Assembly: GCF_003049685.1 (NCBI RefSeq)
Contig: NZ_PYSY02000010.1
Location: forward strand, 62,001-126,000
Source of the DNA: Brucella pituitosa
GTDB lineage: Bacteria; Pseudomonadota; Alphaproteobacteria; Rhizobiales; Rhizobiaceae
Reading direction: 5' to 3'
Length of the DNA stretch: 64,000 nt
Each line of letters starts with the position of its first letter. The stretch's first letter is position 1. The notes beneath the pieces were generated by a model. The model was not told where the DNA came from and did not search any database. It saw nothing but the letters and a program-made list of their open reading frames with translations. A program made the translations under genes and the position numbers. Below, piece by piece: positions 46,536-56,739 of the stretch.

Positions 46536-46949
46536 TGGAGTTTCATGTGGCTTAGGTCCTTTAAAAATCCTGTTGGATGAAACCGGGAAAACAATCTGGC
46601 TTAGATTGGGGATGTTTCTGGTCACTCCCACTATGTTTCTACTCTGGAGATGGATTAAGAAGTGCTTTCTTCCATTTAATTAGCTGGAAAAGTCATAATT
46701 ACATCAATCTCCGTGCCCCTTGATCGGCCGGTCGAGACGACGTTGATTGGCACCAATGGCGCCAGTTCCGGTGTTTGCTATTGTCAGATGGCGGGCAAGG
46801 CCGGTCAACGCATGGCGCAGGATATCGAAGGGGGTTGTGCCCAAGGGTCCCCTTGTCAAACTGGAAGCCGGAAGTCTGATCGGCGTGTTGTTTCTTGAGA
46901 GCGTGCTGCAACCCTCGTCTGGCCTAGCATCACGGAACGAAGCAATGCC

Positions 46950-47286
46950 ATGAATAGGGACGAGGATCTTTACGGCCGGACCATCATGTGGCGGGAAACC
47001 ATGCGCACTCCCTCGTTTTTCCTGCTCGACGCGCATTGCATTTTTGTCCTGCCGCTGTTCCTCTTCCATAAAAGGTGGTGGACATTCGCAGTGCTGCTCG
47101 TCACAGTTCTGTCTTTCGCTGCCATGCGATTGTTTCAGTATCGCCCGTCAAGTGCTGTGCGCGCATTCAGATCGGTGCTTGCCGGTCCTCTGCGCCAGCC
47201 CTTTGGCGACAGCAGACTGCGTCCTGGCGTGGATTACGGTTTTGAATATCGCATTGAAGGCAAAAAAAAAGCGCTTCAGACATTAA
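46950..47286 (+). CDS. IcmT/TraK-like protein, probable frameshift at A9
   Basis: It reads MWRETMRTPSFFLLDAHCIF, VLPLFLFHKRWWTFAVLLVT and a second helix, then YRPSSAVRAFRSVLAGPLRQ. This pattern (R-T-P-x-FF-x-x-DA and a short two-helix protein) is that of IcmT/TraK of type IVB/I-type conjugation systems. A run of nine A at 47262-47270 extends the frame into nonsense to 47552; with eight A the protein ends at 47286 (about 100 residues). No other T4SS gene is in the window. Confidence 0.55.
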
Positions 47287-47369
47287 GGCGTATTCGCTGT
47301 TTGTTGCGGATGTCCCCCGTGCAAAGCTCCACGCTTTTGCAGGGTTTTTTGAGTGCGCAGAGCACGGCA

Positions 47370-47394
47370 GGAACAAAAACCATCTTTCGCGGTT
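47370..47394 (+). promoter_or_regulatory. EcfG/RpoE2-type promoter box for ligD
   Basis: GGAAC at 47370-47374, 17 bases, GTT at 47392-47394; 170 bases before the LigD start. Confidence 0.65.
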
Positions 47395-47563
47395 GTTGTC
47401 TCAGTGATCAGGTGCCGAGGAGACCGCGGGGCCAGCGACGGTCAAGTTCTTCCTTCTCTCGTCTCGCGGCAGCAAGACGCTGCGGGTCAGAATTGAGCAG
47501 TCTGGCATCACCGCTTTATAGTGGACGTCTCGATGTGGCACTGACAGCTTGATGAGGACAGTC

Positions 47564-50211
47564 ATGGCCCGCGATAAACTCGCAACCTACAAAAAAAAGC
47601 GCGACTTTGAAAAGACGCAGGAGCCAAAAGGCGCGAACCGGCCAAAGGCCTCGAAGAAGCTGCGCTTCGTTATTCAGAAACATGCTGCGACGCGACTGCA
47701 TTACGATCTGCGTCTCGAACTTGACGGTGTTTTCAAATCCTGGGCCGTAACCAGAGGACCCTCTCTTGATCCCGGCGACAAGCGCCTGGCGGTCGAGGTC
47801 GAAGACCATCCGCTTGATTACGGGGATTTCGAGGGAACGATCCCCAAAGGTCAATATGGCGGCGGCACTGTGATGCTCTGGGACCGTGGTTACTGGACAC
47901 TAGAAGGAGAACTGACCGCCGGCGAGGCGCTTGCCAAAGGCGATCTGAAATTCACGCTGGAAGGTAAGCGACTGCATGGCAGCTTTGTGCTGGTGCGCAT
48001 GAAAGCGGATCACAACGGCTCCAAGCGCACCAACTGGTTGCTGATCAAGCATCAAGACGCGTTTTCCGTGTCCGGCGACGGTGCTGCCGTTTTGGACGAC
48101 AATGACACCTCTGTCGCATCCGCTCGTTCCATGCAGATGATAGCAACCGGCAAAGGCAGAAAGCCGCGCCCCTTCATGGTTGAAACTGACGCTATCGCGG
48201 CAGACGCCGTTTGGGAAAGCGGTCATGGCCTTGCTGCTAAAAAGCGCGAAAAGAACAAAAGGATGTCGGAGACCGCCAAGTCAAAGCCCGCCACCATGCC
48301 GGACTTCATCCCACCCCAATTATGCGAAACCCGCGAGAGGCCGCCGGCTTCGAAAAACTGGATTCACGAAATCAAATTCGACGGCTACCGCATCCAGATG
48401 CACGTCAATTCTGGCATAGTCACCTTGAGAACCCGAAAGGGTCTCGACTGGACAGAAAGATTTCCAGCCATTGTAAAAGCGCGGCAGCACTCCCCGACGG
48501 CATCATCGATGGGGAAATCTGCGCCCTGGACGAAAGTGGAGCACCTGATTTTGCAGCGTTGCAGGCAGCTTTGTCCGAGGGCAAAACCGATGCCCTGGTT
48601 TATTTCGCGTTTGATCTGCTTTTTGACGGCAGCGAGGACCTGCGGCAACTTCCGCTCACCCACCGCAAGCAACGACTCGATCAGATGGTAGAAAGCGTCA
48701 GTGAGGATCCGCTGATCCGCTATGTGACACATTTTGAAACAGGCGGGGAAGCGGTTCTGCGTTCCGCCTGTCGTCTTTCGCTGGAAGGCATCGTTTCCAA
48801 ACAGGCGGACGCCCGCTATGTCTCAAGTCGTTCCGACAGCTGGGTCAAGTCCAAATGCCGTTCAGGCCATGAAGTGGTGATTGGCGGCTATGCCGCGACC
48901 AAGGGCAAATTCCGTTCTTTGCTCGTCGGCGTCAATCGCGGCAGACATTTCGTATATGTTGGTCGTGTCGGCACCGGCTATGGCGCAAAAACCGTTGCGG
49001 GCATTCTACCGAAACTTCGTGCGCTTGAGGCCAGGAAATCGCCTTTTACCGGTATCGGTGCGCCCAAGGGAGGCACCGATATCAAATGGATGAAACCGCA
49101 ATTGGTCGCAGAGATACAATTCGCCGGGTGGACGGCAGACGGCCTCGTTCGCCAAGCGGCGTTCAAAGGGTTGCGCGAGGACAAGCCAGCGAAAGAGGTG
49201 GTTGCCGAAAAGCCGGCAGCGCCGAGCGACGTCGATGTCCCTGAAAACGACACCGCAAAGCCTGGACTTATTCTCGCCTCTCAAGCAGGCGGCAAACCCA
49301 ATATCATGGGCGTATTGATTTCGAGCACTGATAAGACACTCTGGCCGGATGCCGGGGATGGAAAGCCGGTCACAAAACTCGATCTCGCCCGCTATTACGA
49401 GGCGGTGGGACCGTGGTTGATCAACCATGTCAAAGGCCGGCCCTGCTCGGTGGTTCGCGCGCCCGATGGTTTGCAGGGCGAGCAGTTCTTCCAGCGTCAC
49501 GCGCTCCCAGGTACCTCGAACCTGATCGAACTTGTAGAGGTGTTTGGTGACAGGAAGCCCTATCTCCAGATCGATCGGGTGGAAGGGCTCGCAGCAGTCG
49601 CTCAAATGGGTGGCGTCGAACTGCATCCGTGGAATTGTTTATCCTATGAACCCGAAATCCCTGGTCGGCTGGTGTTTGATCTCGATCCTGGCCCTGACGT
49701 GGCTTTTTCGAGCGTTATCGAAGCGGCGCTGGAAATGCGCGATCGCCTTGATCAGCTTGGTCTGGTCAGCTTCTGCAAAACCACGGGCGGCAAGGGACTG
49801 CATGTGGTCACGCCGCTTGGCCGCGGCAAACGCAAAAAACTCAGCTGGGCAGAAGCCAAGGGTTTCGCACACGATGTTTGCCAGCAAATGGCCGGCGACT
49901 TGCCCGACCGCTACCTGATCAAAATGGCCAAAAGCCAGCGCAAAGGCCGTATTTTCCTGGACTACCTACGCAATGACCGCATGTCGACAGCCGTTGCACC
50001 GCTCTCACCCCGAATGCGCGAGGGGGCAACGGTGTCGATGCCGCTCAACTGGACCCAGGTCAGAAGGGGCCTCGACCCCAAGCGATTTACAATCCGGACC
50101 GTTCCCGCGCTGCTCGGAAAGAAAATGGTCTGGGAGGACTATTTTGACGAGCAACGTTCTCTGCGTGAGGCGATAAAGAAGCTCGAAAAATCGATACGTC
50201 CACCAGCTTGA
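47564..50211 (+). pseudogene. ligD: Multifunctional DNA ligase D, one frameshift
   Basis: About 882 codons. N-terminal 3'-phosphoesterase domain (H40, D48 in HAATRLHYDLRLELDG), ATP-dependent ligase domain with nucleotidyl Lys271 in [11 protein letters not shown], and C-terminal primase-polymerase domain ([36 protein letters not shown]). It seals and fills Ku-bound breaks. The frame shifts near 48478-48486 (+1 or -2), splitting the ligase domain; both halves are otherwise intact. The ATG at 47564 follows TGAGGACAGTC. Works with either Ku in this window. Confidence 0.9.
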
Positions 50212-50487
50212 GCAATCGTCAGCACTGTACGCGCACCCGCGATGAGAATGGGGTTGCATTCGTAGTGCAATATATGAATCCTTTGTAACATCGTATTTCT
50301 GCAAGTGTTTGCACCACGATTTGTGAAGCTCGGGTGCCCTTCGCGTAACCGGAGCATATTTGTTGGCGGTGGTTTAGTTTTTGAGTCAAAGTCAGAAATA
50401 TTAAACCCTGTGCATATCGCGTGTTCCGCATCGATATTTCATGGCTATGGGATTCCTGATTTTGGCAAATCATGATTCTCTTTTGGT

Positions 50488-52131
50488 ATGCCGAAGAGAA
50501 CGCTTCCCTCGCCTGAGCATGCTGACACGCTTTCACTGAATGCGTTGCGCAGTCTGGTCACGGGTTTGGTTGAAAAGGCAGAACATGCAGAGGCTCGACT
50601 TGAGAAACTGGAAGCTGAGAATGCAGCACTCCGTGAGGAGAATGCCGAGCTGCGTCTGGAAAACACCCGGCTTAAAGTTGAGAACCAACTCCTTCGCGAT
50701 GAAATTGCGCGGCTGAAAAACCTGCCACCACGACCGCCGTTCAAACCGTCAGGCATGGACAAGGCCACAGACGCGAAGGTTCACGACAGCAGCGGCGGCA
50801 AGAAGAAACCTCGTGGGCCCAAACTGGACGCGGACCGCGTTGACCGCGACGTTGTTCTTCATGCCGATGTTCCGGCTGGATCACGCTTTAAGGGCTACAA
50901 AAGCTATTACGTGCGCGACGTGGTTTTGCGTGCTGAAGTTATTCATTACCGGCGCGAATGCTGGGTGACCCCGGACGGTAAAACAATCCTTGCGCCGCTG
51001 CCTGCCGGAATTGTCGGCGGCTACGGACCCAATCTGCTGCGGTTGTGTTTAATGCTTCATGCACAGGGCCAGGTGACGATGGAACGACTATCGACGCTGT
51101 TGAACGATATCGGCGTGGATATCTCGAAACGACAGGTTGTTCGTCTGCTAACCAGGAACCTGGATGGTTTTATCGCTGAGGATGCTGCGGTTCTGCATAC
51201 TGGTCTTGTGTCGGCAGACTATGTAACGGTCGACGACACCGGTGCTCGTCATGCCCGCGATAATTTCTATACTACTCATATCGGCAACGCGCATTTTAGC
51301 GTCTTTCGCACCACAAAGACGAAATCACGGCTGAACTTTCTGTCGCTGCTGCGTGGCAATTATACCGACTATGTTCTTAACGATGCAGCATTCGATTATT
51401 TGCAAGCCCGTAACATTGATCCTGCACTCATAGCCCGCTTACACCCCCGCAAACCACAGCACTTTCCCAATCAGGTGCCGTTTCTTGAACATCTGCTCAG
51501 AAATGGCGTCGATATCTTCGACAACAATACGGTCCGCATGTTCGGTGAAGCTGGTCTATGGGGAGCCATCCGATATCACGGGCTTATGGGCAATACGGTC
51601 ATTGTCTCTGACGATGCAGGGCAATTCCGGGTTGGGGAGCATGCATTGTGCTGGGTGCATGCTGAACGCTTGTTGCACAAGCTGATGCCAGCAACGCCCC
51701 AGCAGGTCGGACATGTCGAAACTCTGCGCAAACTCATCTGGCTCTTTTACAAGCTTTTGAAAGACTTTGCCCGAAGTCCCAGCCGTCGTGCAGCTCAGGC
51801 CCTTGAAGTCAGGTTCGATCGGATATTTTCCATTCGCACCGGATATGCTGATCTGGATAAGCTTCTGGTGCGCTTACTGCGCCGTAAGTACGAATTGCTG
51901 AAAATTCTCGAACGACCCGAAATCCCGTTGCACACCAATGCGTCCGAGAACGATCTGAGGAGTTGCGTCACCAAACGCAAGATCTCTGGCGGTACCATGA
52001 GCCGGGATGGGCGTGTCGCCCGCGATACCATGCTCGGTCTCATGAAGACCTGCAAAAAAGCTTGGTCTGTCCTTCTGGCATTATCTCGGCGACCGGCTTG
52101 GCGTGCCCGGTCAACAGCCAGCGACCCCTGA
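50488..52131 (+). CDS. IS66-family transposase
   Basis: 547 residues. N-terminal leucine-zipper-like coiled coil (LEKLEAENAALREENAEL), basic linker, then the IS66 DDE domain with YVTVDDTGARHARDNFYTTH, VIVSDDAGQF and LHTNASENDLRSCV. A6 at 52054-52059 is one base too long; with five the end reads TCKKLGLSFWHYLGDRLGVP, the usual C-terminus. Inverted repeats were not resolved. About 276 bases upstream (50212-50487) hold no gene and probably include the left end. Confidence 0.85.
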   Translation: MPKRTLPSPEHADTLSLNALRSLVTGLVEKAEHAEARLEKLEAENAALREENAELRLENTRLKVENQLLRDEIARLKNLPPRPPFKPSGMDKATDAKVHDSSGGKKKPRGPKLDADRVDRDVVLHADVPAGSRFKGYKSYYVRDVVLRAEVIHYRRECWVTPDGKTILAPLPAGIVGGYGPNLLRLCLMLHAQGQVTMERLSTLLNDIGVDISKRQVVRLLTRNLDGFIAEDAAVLHTGLVSADYVTVDDTGARHARDNFYTTHIGNAHFSVFRTTKTKSRLNFLSLLRGNYTDYVLNDAAFDYLQARNIDPALIARLHPRKPQHFPNQVPFLEHLLRNGVDIFDNNTVRMFGEAGLWGAIRYHGLMGNTVIVSDDAGQFRVGEHALCWVHAERLLHKLMPATPQQVGHVETLRKLIWLFYKLLKDFARSPSRRAAQALEVRFDRIFSIRTGYADLDKLLVRLLRRKYELLKILERPEIPLHTNASENDLRSCVTKRKISGGTMSRDGRVARDTMLGLMKTCKKAWSVLLALSRRPAWRARSTASDP

Positions 52132-52170
52132 ACTTGCAGCTCTCTCATTATCGCAAAAGCCTGATCACGC

Positions 52171-52513
52171 TTACTTGCGACCACCAGGCTTTGAAAATGG
52201 GACTACCTGCCCTGCTTTTGCCGGCACCTCATCCATAATATGGCGGTCTGTCAGTGTCAGTAATGACGGTGAAACGTTCCACTGCTTGTCGTCATCCGTA
52301 TGCACCGTCACCGTCTTACGATTGCAGCGCAGAACAAAGCCCCGATTTACGGCTCCATCCGGCCCTGTAAACGTCACGCCGCTGCCGATCCTGATATCCT
52401 GCAACGCTAAAGCCGTCTTTTTGCTGATGCAGATATTGCAGGCGCTCAACGATGCGACGGTTCAGCGCCATCAGCGTTGCTTCATCCAGACTATCAATGT
52501 CGATCTCAGTCAT
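52171..52513 (-). pseudogene. Small IS66-associated protein, frameshifted
   Basis: About 113 codons: MTEIDIDSLDEATLMALNRR and IVERLQYLHQQK, then after a shift IRIGSGVTFTGPDGAVNRGF and KTVTVHTDDDKQWNVSPSLL. T5 at 52417-52421 is one base too long. A helical start plus an SH3-like barrel occurs beside transposases of this type, so it is probably an accessory gene of the same element, convergent with the transposase. The 333 bases from 52514 to 52846 contain no supported gene. Confidence 0.5.
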
Positions 52514-52846
52514 CCGCGCCTTCTTCAACATGAAATTGAAGCAATCTTCTCTCTCACAGACCGGATTATGATACATTGCAAGTCAGCGCGCAATTGCACA
52601 GTAAAATAGCACCGCCAACGGATGTGCCCCGCGTACGACTTTCTGGCGGGATAGCACGACTTTTCTTCGAACTAACCTTTTCAATAGATTACACAAATAT
52701 CTCTATACGAAACCGAATATTGCTCTAGCTTTCGTTACTCTGATGTCAACATTACGGGTTTATAACATCCGATAAGTACAGGTTATCGAAGCTTATTGAT
52801 TTGACGCCGCAAATCAGCGAAAGTCAGGGCAAAATGCGAGGAACAC

Positions 52847-53342
52847 ATGAACAAAACATACGACAACGACGCCGCTTTTCAGCGCACACTTCTTAGCTGG
52901 CATCAATCTCGCAGACAGATGAGCCGTCGCGCAGTCGATGGATTCGCTATGGCAATAGCTTTATCTGTCTGGCTCGGTTCGGCAGCAGCCATCGAAATCA
53001 CTGTCCGGCAAGCCGAAGGCTTCGACTTGCGCGTCATTGACCAGATGTTGACTTACTTTTGTGGACATCGAGCGCTTTTCTCACGTTGCCTTTACGCAGT
53101 ATCGTAAGCGGGGCCGTGAAATAAATGTATGGATCTCTGAAACTGTCACCGGCGCCGCAGGCCTGATCATTGGTCTCTGCTGCGGCTTGGCTCTTCCAGT
53201 GCTATTTCGGGAAACAGATCCTTCAGCTATCAAAATATTGCTGACCGCGCCAATCCTTTGGATTGGTTTCGAAGCGTTTGCTTTCGTGATGTGCTCAGTG
53301 CGGCATCTGTCGGAAAATTTCTACGGTCCGCTTGCGGAATAA
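52847..53342 (+). pseudogene. Two-helix membrane protein, frameshifted
   Basis: Starts MNKTYDNDAAFQRTLLSWHQ with a hydrophobic helix AMAIALSVWLGSAAAI. After one extra T near 53054-53060 it continues VDIERFSHVAFTQYRKRG and two further helices (GAAGLIIGLCCGLALPVL, APILWIGFEAFAFVMC). No family recognised. GAGGAACAC precedes the ATG. Confidence 0.45.
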
Positions 53343-53398
53343 TCCAGGCGGACAGGAAATCTCATTTTGCCAAACAGCCTGAGAGAACGACTGAGATA

Positions 53399-54559
53399 AT
53401 GAAAAACTCCCGTGTATTCTCGATATCACAATCCGCCATCGAACAGCGCGCCGAAACGCTCGATACGATAGCCGCTGTCTTACCGATGAATCGGCGCGAC
53501 ATGCTGGCTGGCATTTTGACGGATCAGGATGTCGAGACACTGCGTCATCTGGTCAATGAAGGCATGGGCGAAAACACGCTGCGCGCGCTAACTTCGGATC
53601 TGGCCTATCTCGAAGCCTGGTCAATGGCCGCAACCGGCAGCCCCCCCTCCCCTTTCCGGCGCCGGAAGCCCTGCTCCTGAAATTCGTCGCCCATCATTTG
53701 TGGCGGCCACAGCAGCGCGAGATCGAACCCGATCACGGCATGCCTACCGGCGTGGAAGAGGAATTGCGCCAACAAGGCTTTTTTGCGTGTATCCGGGCCG
53801 CATGCACCAGCAACGGTGCGCCGGCGTCTGGCCAACTGGTCGACGCTGACCCGCTGGCGCGGTCTGGAGGGTGCGTTTTCATCGCCGTCCGTCAAATCGG
53901 CCGTCCGGCTTGCGGTGCGCGCCCTGAACCGGCCGCGCAGCCGCAAGAGTGCCCATGCGATTACCGGCGATATTCTGGACAAGCTGCTGGCAACCTGTTC
54001 CGGCGAGGATCTCACCGCTTTGCGGGATCGGGCTATCCTGATGGTAGCCTTTGCCTCGGGCGGGCGTCGGCGCAGCGAAATCGCAGGCTTGCGCGTAGAA
54101 CAACTGGTCAAACAGGTGCCTGTCACTGACGAGGATGGTTCCCCCCTCCCCTCGCTCGGCATCCATCTCGGTCGCACCAAAACCAGTGGTGCCGGTCACG
54201 ATGAAACCGTCTATCTGACCGGCCGACCCGTCGAAGCCCTCACCCGCTGGCTGGAAGCAGCTAGGATCGACAAGGGCAGCGTGTTTCGAAAAGTCGATCG
54301 ATGGAGCAATGTGTCCGCGCGTGCGCTGGAACCCAGCGCCGTCAACCGGATCGTCAAACAGCGCGCGCAAATGGCCGGGCTCGACGCAAGTGAATTCTCC
54401 GCGCACGGCCTGCGCTCCGGCTATCTCACCGAAGCGGCCAATCGTGGCATTCCGCTCCCCGAAGCGATGGAGCAATCGCGTCATCGCTCAGTGCAGCAGG
54501 CATCCAACTATTACAATAATGCTACAAGGCGAAGCGGTCGTGCGGCCAGAATGCTATGA
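53399..54559 (+). pseudogene. Tyrosine recombinase/integrase, two frameshifts
   Basis: About 386 codons. SAM-like N-terminal domain (ENTLRALTSDLAYLEAWSMA), then a catalytic domain with the R-H-R-Y set: Arg in ASGGRRRSEIAGLRV, H-x-L-R as SAHGLRSGYLTEAANRG, H-R in SRHRSVQQASNYY and the Tyr in SNYYNN. Breaks at C7 53641-53647 (eight needed) and T6 53779-53784 (five needed). Convergent with the nuclease operon, so it may have carried in or move the defence module. Confidence 0.8.
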
Positions 54560-54582
54560 AGATAACTGCCATGGGATAGCTA

Positions 54583-55299
54583 TTACGCAGCCCGGATCTT
54601 TGCTCTAAGGACGTCTGCAATAATTGAATATACTTGAGCGGGATTATGATAATGCAATTGCGCTAAAGCACCGATTGCACTTGTTAGAAATCCTTGCCTC
54701 AAAAATAGCTTTTCAACGGCCGCTCGATGCTCTACTCGCGTGAGAGCGTTGAGTTGTAGTCCTTGAATAGTCCTATGGCCTTTTAATGATCGTTTTTGAA
54801 AAACGTATCCCTTTTTTACCTTGATATGATTGCTGAAAACGTCGAGATGTGGATGTACCCAGCGAAAGTCTGCTGCGGATGAAATCGCGACTGGTGGTAT
54901 GTTTCTTGAGAGCACGGGGCTACAATTTATTAAGCCCCCTCCTCCAGAAACTTTATTAGATCGCCTTTTTAGTTTTTCGCAAAGCAGCTTATAACTCCTC
55001 GCTTTCTGATTGTTGCACGTTGAGCATGAAAGCGCCAGATTCCGAATTTCGAAGGTGAAAGCGGGGTGAGCAGATTTTTCGATGATATGTTCAAGCTCGG
55101 TGTCACGGTAATCGCCAAGCGGTCGTCGACAGTAGCAGCAGAGAGAGCGCTGAGCATGCCTTAGTGTGCTTTTTAGATTCTGCTTGAATTCGGTGACAAT
55201 CTTTGCGCGACTATCCCAATTGCGACCCGCAAATGATGCAAGCGTAACTCCGCTTGCGTAGGTGGGCGTCGGTAAAATGCGTTCGAAGCCTATATTCAA
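54583..55299 (-). CDS. HNH nuclease of an ATPase-HNH (Septu-like) module
   Basis: 238 residues. HNH core with zinc Cys pairs: LCCYCRRPLGDYRDTELEHI (Cys-x2-Cys and the catalytic His) followed by LALSCSTCNNQKARS (Cys-x2-Cys-N). The C-terminal half is helical. The ATG overlaps the stop of the ATPase gene by four bases, so the two are coupled. An SMC/ABC-like ATPase followed by an HNH protein is the PtuA-PtuB arrangement of the Septu antiphage system. Assignment is by layout and motifs; retron- and RecF-type relatives use the same pairing. Confidence 0.75.
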   Translation of the reverse strand: MNIGFERILPTPTYASGVTLASFAGRNWDSRAKIVTEFKQNLKSTLRHAQRSLCCYCRRPLGDYRDTELEHIIEKSAHPAFTFEIRNLALSCSTCNNQKARSYKLLCEKLKRRSNKVSGGGGLINCSPVLSRNIPPVAISSAADFRWVHPHLDVFSNHIKVKKGYVFQKRSLKGHRTIQGLQLNALTRVEHRAAVEKLFLRQGFLTSAIGALAQLHYHNPAQVYSIIADVLRAKIRAA

Positions 55300-56632
55300 T
55301 CTCGACGATCTCCATCCAATAACGCATCAACAACCGCACTTAAAGGGTCGCTTTCCGACAACGCCTCGCGCAAATGCCGCAGTCTCGGCAAAAGCATTAT
55401 GAAATCAGCACTTTTTGTCAGATCGTTTTCAACCAGATTAACGGCTCTTTGAACAAGGTCGACTACATTGAGGTTCCGGCTCGAAGCGATGCCGAACTGA
55501 TCGAAAAGAATACTATCACTTGATGCGCCAAACTGGACCGGAGCCGCAGGCATGACGTCCATAGGGATACTCAAATCGACGATCATGCTATCGGGTTTTG
55601 CAGAAGCTACAATGAGTGGCGAGTGTGTAGAAATAACGAGATGACCATCTTGCATTAATTCACACAACTCAAGGACCGTTCTCATAAAGTCTTGTTGCCA
55701 CTGAGGATGAAGGCTGTTTTCCGGCTCATCAATCAGCACAATAGATTCCGCTGTAACTGAAAACCCTAACGCCAGAAGACTGGTTAGCATGTGGTATTCA
55801 CCCGAACTAAGCTCGTAAGCCGAAAACGGTTCTTCGCCCGGACGCTGTACAAAGGCTCGATCGATAATGAGTATATCAAGCAATAACCCAAGCCTCACGG
55901 CGCGGTTCTCTGGAGTGTCAGTGACACTAAATTGATCCAACGTTGTTTGGAGAGATTTTCCTTTGCGCTCCGTTATTAGGACGTTCAAGAAATCGAAATC
56001 GTCCCCAGAAAATTGGGCTACCACACTTTGAGCGGTAGCCTTAGATATGCCGCCTCGATTTTTCGTTTCTGCGTTTTCGTCCAGAGCTATAGCGAGGATT
56101 TCGTGCGGCGTTTTCGATGGAAACCGCTTACGGAATTTGGGATCGTAGCGGATATCTAGACTCAGCCTGGGAAGAAGCCCTGAAAATGAAAACGTCCTTT
56201 CGAAGAAAGGTAATCGAAACCGCTCTTTCATCGCCGGGTTCAACGCGAAGATAACTGCAGTTTCCAGAGGAAGCTTTTTACTGAGTAAATTGGTCCCGGC
56301 GCGTTGGCCGATATAATGATAGTTTGCCACGTCGTATTCTGTACGGCGCCCACCCTGCATCTTCACGGGAAATCTGTCAGCAACCGATCCCGAAAAGCAA
56401 ACTACTGGAGTCGGCGTGGGTGCCTGATACTGGCCGCAAAACTGTACTCTCGTCCGATGGTCCGGCAGTATAAGCGCCGATACGAGATCCCGAAGCACCG
56501 AGCTCTTTGTGAGCCGTTTTGACCTGTAAGTAGCGTGAGTTCAAAACTTGGACTTAGTACACCGGTATTGAACTTTAATAACCGCTGATCTCCTGAGCGG
56601 TCGTAATATTTCAAACTCTGAATTTTTGGCAT
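55296..56632 (-). pseudogene. SMC/ABC-like ATPase (PtuA-like), Walker A frameshift
   Basis: About 445 codons. Start MPKIQSLKYYDRSGDQRLLK after GGGGAAG. Walker A should read LTGQNGSQKSSVLRDL, but T3 at 56506-56508 (plus strand) needs a fourth base, and the shift falls exactly there. Signature ELSSGEYHMLTSL, Walker B ESIVLIDEPENSLHPQW, switch His in LVISTHSPLIVASA. This is the OLD/PtuA/RecF-like class. Without the missing base, translation from an internal start (56498) would lack Walker A. Partner of the HNH gene and probably of the AIPR gene 107 bases upstream. Confidence 0.78.
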
Positions 56633-56739
56633 CTTCCCCGCCTCAGGTCTCATCCATTCGAAGCTCTTAGTCCATCAAACTTAGCTTTTACTAACTGTTT
56701 GGTTTGGGAAAGAACCTCACAGACTCTGACAATCGCACT

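Noticed and set aside
46704-46953. Open frames on both strands between the IS6 scar and the IcmT-like gene
   Set aside because: No convincing family or start; possibly debris of a lost gene but not supportable.
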